Below are positions 63,101-64,000 of a stretch of 64,000 nt of DNA, one piece after another. This DNA comes from Pseudomonas karstica (GTDB taxonomy: Bacteria > Pseudomonadota > Gammaproteobacteria > Pseudomonadales > Pseudomonadaceae): positions 235,113 through 299,112 of the forward strand of contig NZ_WLYI01000003.1 of NCBI RefSeq assembly GCF_009707515.1, given 5' to 3'. A program made the translations under genes and the position numbers. Under the pieces are notes generated by a model. The model searched no databases. It was not told where the DNA came from and worked only from the letters and a program-made list of their open reading frames with translations. Numbering within the stretch: position 1 is the first letter of the stretch; every line of letters begins with the position of its first letter.

Positions 63101-63110
63101 GGGGGTGTCC

Positions 63111-63623
63111 TCAGGCGTTTGGTGTGTAGAAAGGATTGCTGATGTGATTGACCACATCCGCCAGTTGCGCGGTTTCCGGTTTTCCACTCAGGGCGGCGCG
63201 TATCGCCGTGCGGCAGGCGCTGTAGTTGTTCAGGTAAACCGCATCCAGGTCATCGCAGCCCGGGTTGACCCAATTGGCCGTCACAATGGCCCACTCGTCC
63301 TCGGCTTCGGGCGGCAAGGTGCCGTCCAACAAGGCTTCCAGCACCGCCTTGGCAATCCCTGCCTGGGAGGCGCCCCAGGTGGCATTGCCATGCAGGTCGC
63401 TGCCGATGGCGGCTTTGTTGACATAGAGGGTCATGGGTTTGACTGGGATGTTCGGCTGGGCAATCACCATGAATGGACAATGGCCCTGGCTTGGCGACGC
63501 CAGGCTGTTGGCGAAGGCCTGGCCTGCCGGGCCATTGCGCGGGCCAATCAGGATGTTGATGTGCGCGGCATTGACGCCAGGGCCTTCGAAACCTTCGCCG
63601 ATGTACAGATCAAGTGCTTTCAT
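63111..63623 (-). CDS. Formaldehyde-activating enzyme (Fae)-family protein
   Basis: 170 residues, the size of Fae of Methylorubrum extorquens. It shares GEGFEGPGVNAAHINILIGP with Fae ([20 protein letters not shown] from memory), and VIAQPNIPVKPMTLYVNKAA with VIAPNLPCKPNTLMFNK. The catalytic His of Fae (His22) aligns with His21 here. Fae condenses formaldehyde with tetrahydromethanopterin, but no methanopterin pathway gene is in the window and pseudomonads are not known to make it; a pterin-independent or other aldehyde role is possible. First gene of an operon with aldo/keto reductase, aldehyde dehydrogenase and MFS genes. ATG 63623 chosen from the family start. Confidence 0.88.
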   Translation of the reverse strand: MKALDLYIGEGFEGPGVNAAHINILIGPRNGPAGQAFANSLASPSQGHCPFMVIAQPNIPVKPMTLYVNKAAIGSDLHGNATWGASQAGIAKAVLEALLDGTLPPEAEDEWAIVTANWVNPGCDDLDAVYLNNYSACRTAIRAALSGKPETAQLADVVNHISNPFYTPNA

Positions 63624-63774
63624 TTCGCAAACGCTCTTTTGTTGGGGGAGCTGGTTGGCGATTTTTAGCACTGGCAACGACGGCAGCCGTAACCATTAAA
63701 AGTCATAGCGATGTGAGTTTTTCTCATGGTCCTGCGACATCAAGCCGTTGCTGCGCGTTGACCATCCTTGTTAC

Positions 63775-63790
63775 ACACCATATAGTGTGG
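63775..63790. promoter_or_regulatory. NrdR-box-like site 1
   Basis: ACACCATATAGTGTGG agrees at most positions with the NrdR consensus acaCwAtATaTwGtgt. It lies about 160 bases upstream of the nrdB-like start. Confidence 0.6.
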
Positions 63791-63806
63791 CAACAAACAA
63801 AGATAA

Positions 63807-63822
63807 CCACTACATAGTGTGC
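63807..63822. promoter_or_regulatory. NrdR-box-like site 2
   Basis: CCACTACATAGTGTGC, 32 bases (about three DNA turns) after the first site. Paired boxes at three turns are the usual arrangement before ribonucleotide reductase genes repressed by NrdR. Confidence 0.6.
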
Positions 63823-63950
63823 AGGAACGCTTTAAAGCGACCACACTCTGCGCAGTATTTCAATGCCTTGAAGCCTGCAAACAGCACATTTCTTGAACGC
63901 GGTGATCAGCAGTCATCCGCCGTCAGAACGAACCACGAAGGAGTATTTCA

Positions 63951-64000
63951 ATGCTGAGTTGGGATGAAGTCGACAACGAAGACACCGGTGCAGCGGTGAT
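63951..64000 (+). CDS. nrdB: Start of a ribonucleoside-diphosphate reductase gene, NrdB-like, cut by window end
   Basis: Only 16 full codons are visible: MLSWDEVDNEDTGAAV. MLSWDE is how I remember Pseudomonas NrdB (class Ia beta subunit) beginning. GAAGGAG lies 8 bases before the ATG, and two NrdR-like boxes upstream support the reading. The diiron and tyrosyl-radical residues are beyond the edge, so identity rests on the N-terminus and promoter context. Confidence 0.6.
   Translation, partial: MLSWDEVDNEDTGAAV

Overview
The window looks like the chromosome of a fluorescent Pseudomonas (P. fluorescens group). It carries an hpd gene whose product matches the P. fluorescens HPPD I remember almost residue for residue. 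It also has an MvaT/MvaV-type H-NS protein, a DUF6124 small protein, Pseudomonas-style REP elements and roughly 60% GC coding DNA. No rRNA, tRNA, CRISPR array or intact insertion sequence is visible.

Layout. 1-6 kb: glycerate kinase (cut by the window edge), a CdaR-type regulator and a divergent ACS-type MFS permease (sugar-diacid/glycerate use), then an aldo/keto reductase, an Lrp-type regulator and a RarD-like exporter. 6.3-10.6 kb: one 1435-residue protein with the order fatty acyl-AMP ligase, carrier protein, thioesterase, cytochrome P450. It appears less GC-rich than its neighbours and lies beside an IS21 IstB remnant. 10.9-12 kb: hpd. 12.3-17.7 kb: a four-gene chaperone-usher fimbrial operon, divergent from a CSS-EAL c-di-GMP phosphodiesterase and followed by an mvaV-like silencer. 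20-24 kb: a DUF protein, gloA, then ahpC and ahpF with an OxyR-like site. 24-26.1 kb: divergent tyrosine recombinase and KfrA/TnpT-like coiled-coil genes whose spacer holds two inverted repeats, resembling the TnpS/TnpT cointegrate-resolution module of Tn4651-type transposons. 26.1-28.5 kb: gor and galU. 28.7-31 kb: a run of small proteins and lipoproteins. 31-33 kb: alkB and ada, the Ada lacking three of its four zinc cysteines. 33-35.7 kb: a CGNR regulator with repeated GTAACC motifs in front of an alpha/beta hydrolase, then a nitronate monooxygenase-like enzyme. 35.7-38.3 kb: modABC behind a ModE-type operator. 38.4-45.2 kb: topoisomerase IB, small proteins, SotB, a YfeH-like transporter and AraC. 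45.2-45.6 kb: a 127-130 bp tandem REP-containing array. 45.7-50.7 kb: metE, divergent from nspC plus a carboxynorspermidine dehydrogenase-like gene (alternative spermidine route). 50.8-52.7 kb: LysR and SDR. 52.8-53.4 kb: a long structured element and a DUF6124 gene. 53.5-58.1 kb: MFS, TIM-barrel and Gfo/Idh operon with a divergent LacI-type regulator and a perfect 18-bp operator. 58.3-63.6 kb: a LysR gene and an operon of a Fae-like protein, aldo/keto reductase, aldehyde dehydrogenase and MFS permease. The right end holds two NrdR-box-like sites and the first codons of an nrdB-like gene.

Most of the window is ordinary catabolic, transport and stress-defence chromosome. The most unusual items are the FAAL-carrier-TE-P450 protein, the TnpS/TnpT-like pair, the three-way-junction element before the DUF6124 gene, and the Fae-like operon in an organism not known as a methylotroph. 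All calls come from reading the sequence and recalled family knowledge; no database search was run.
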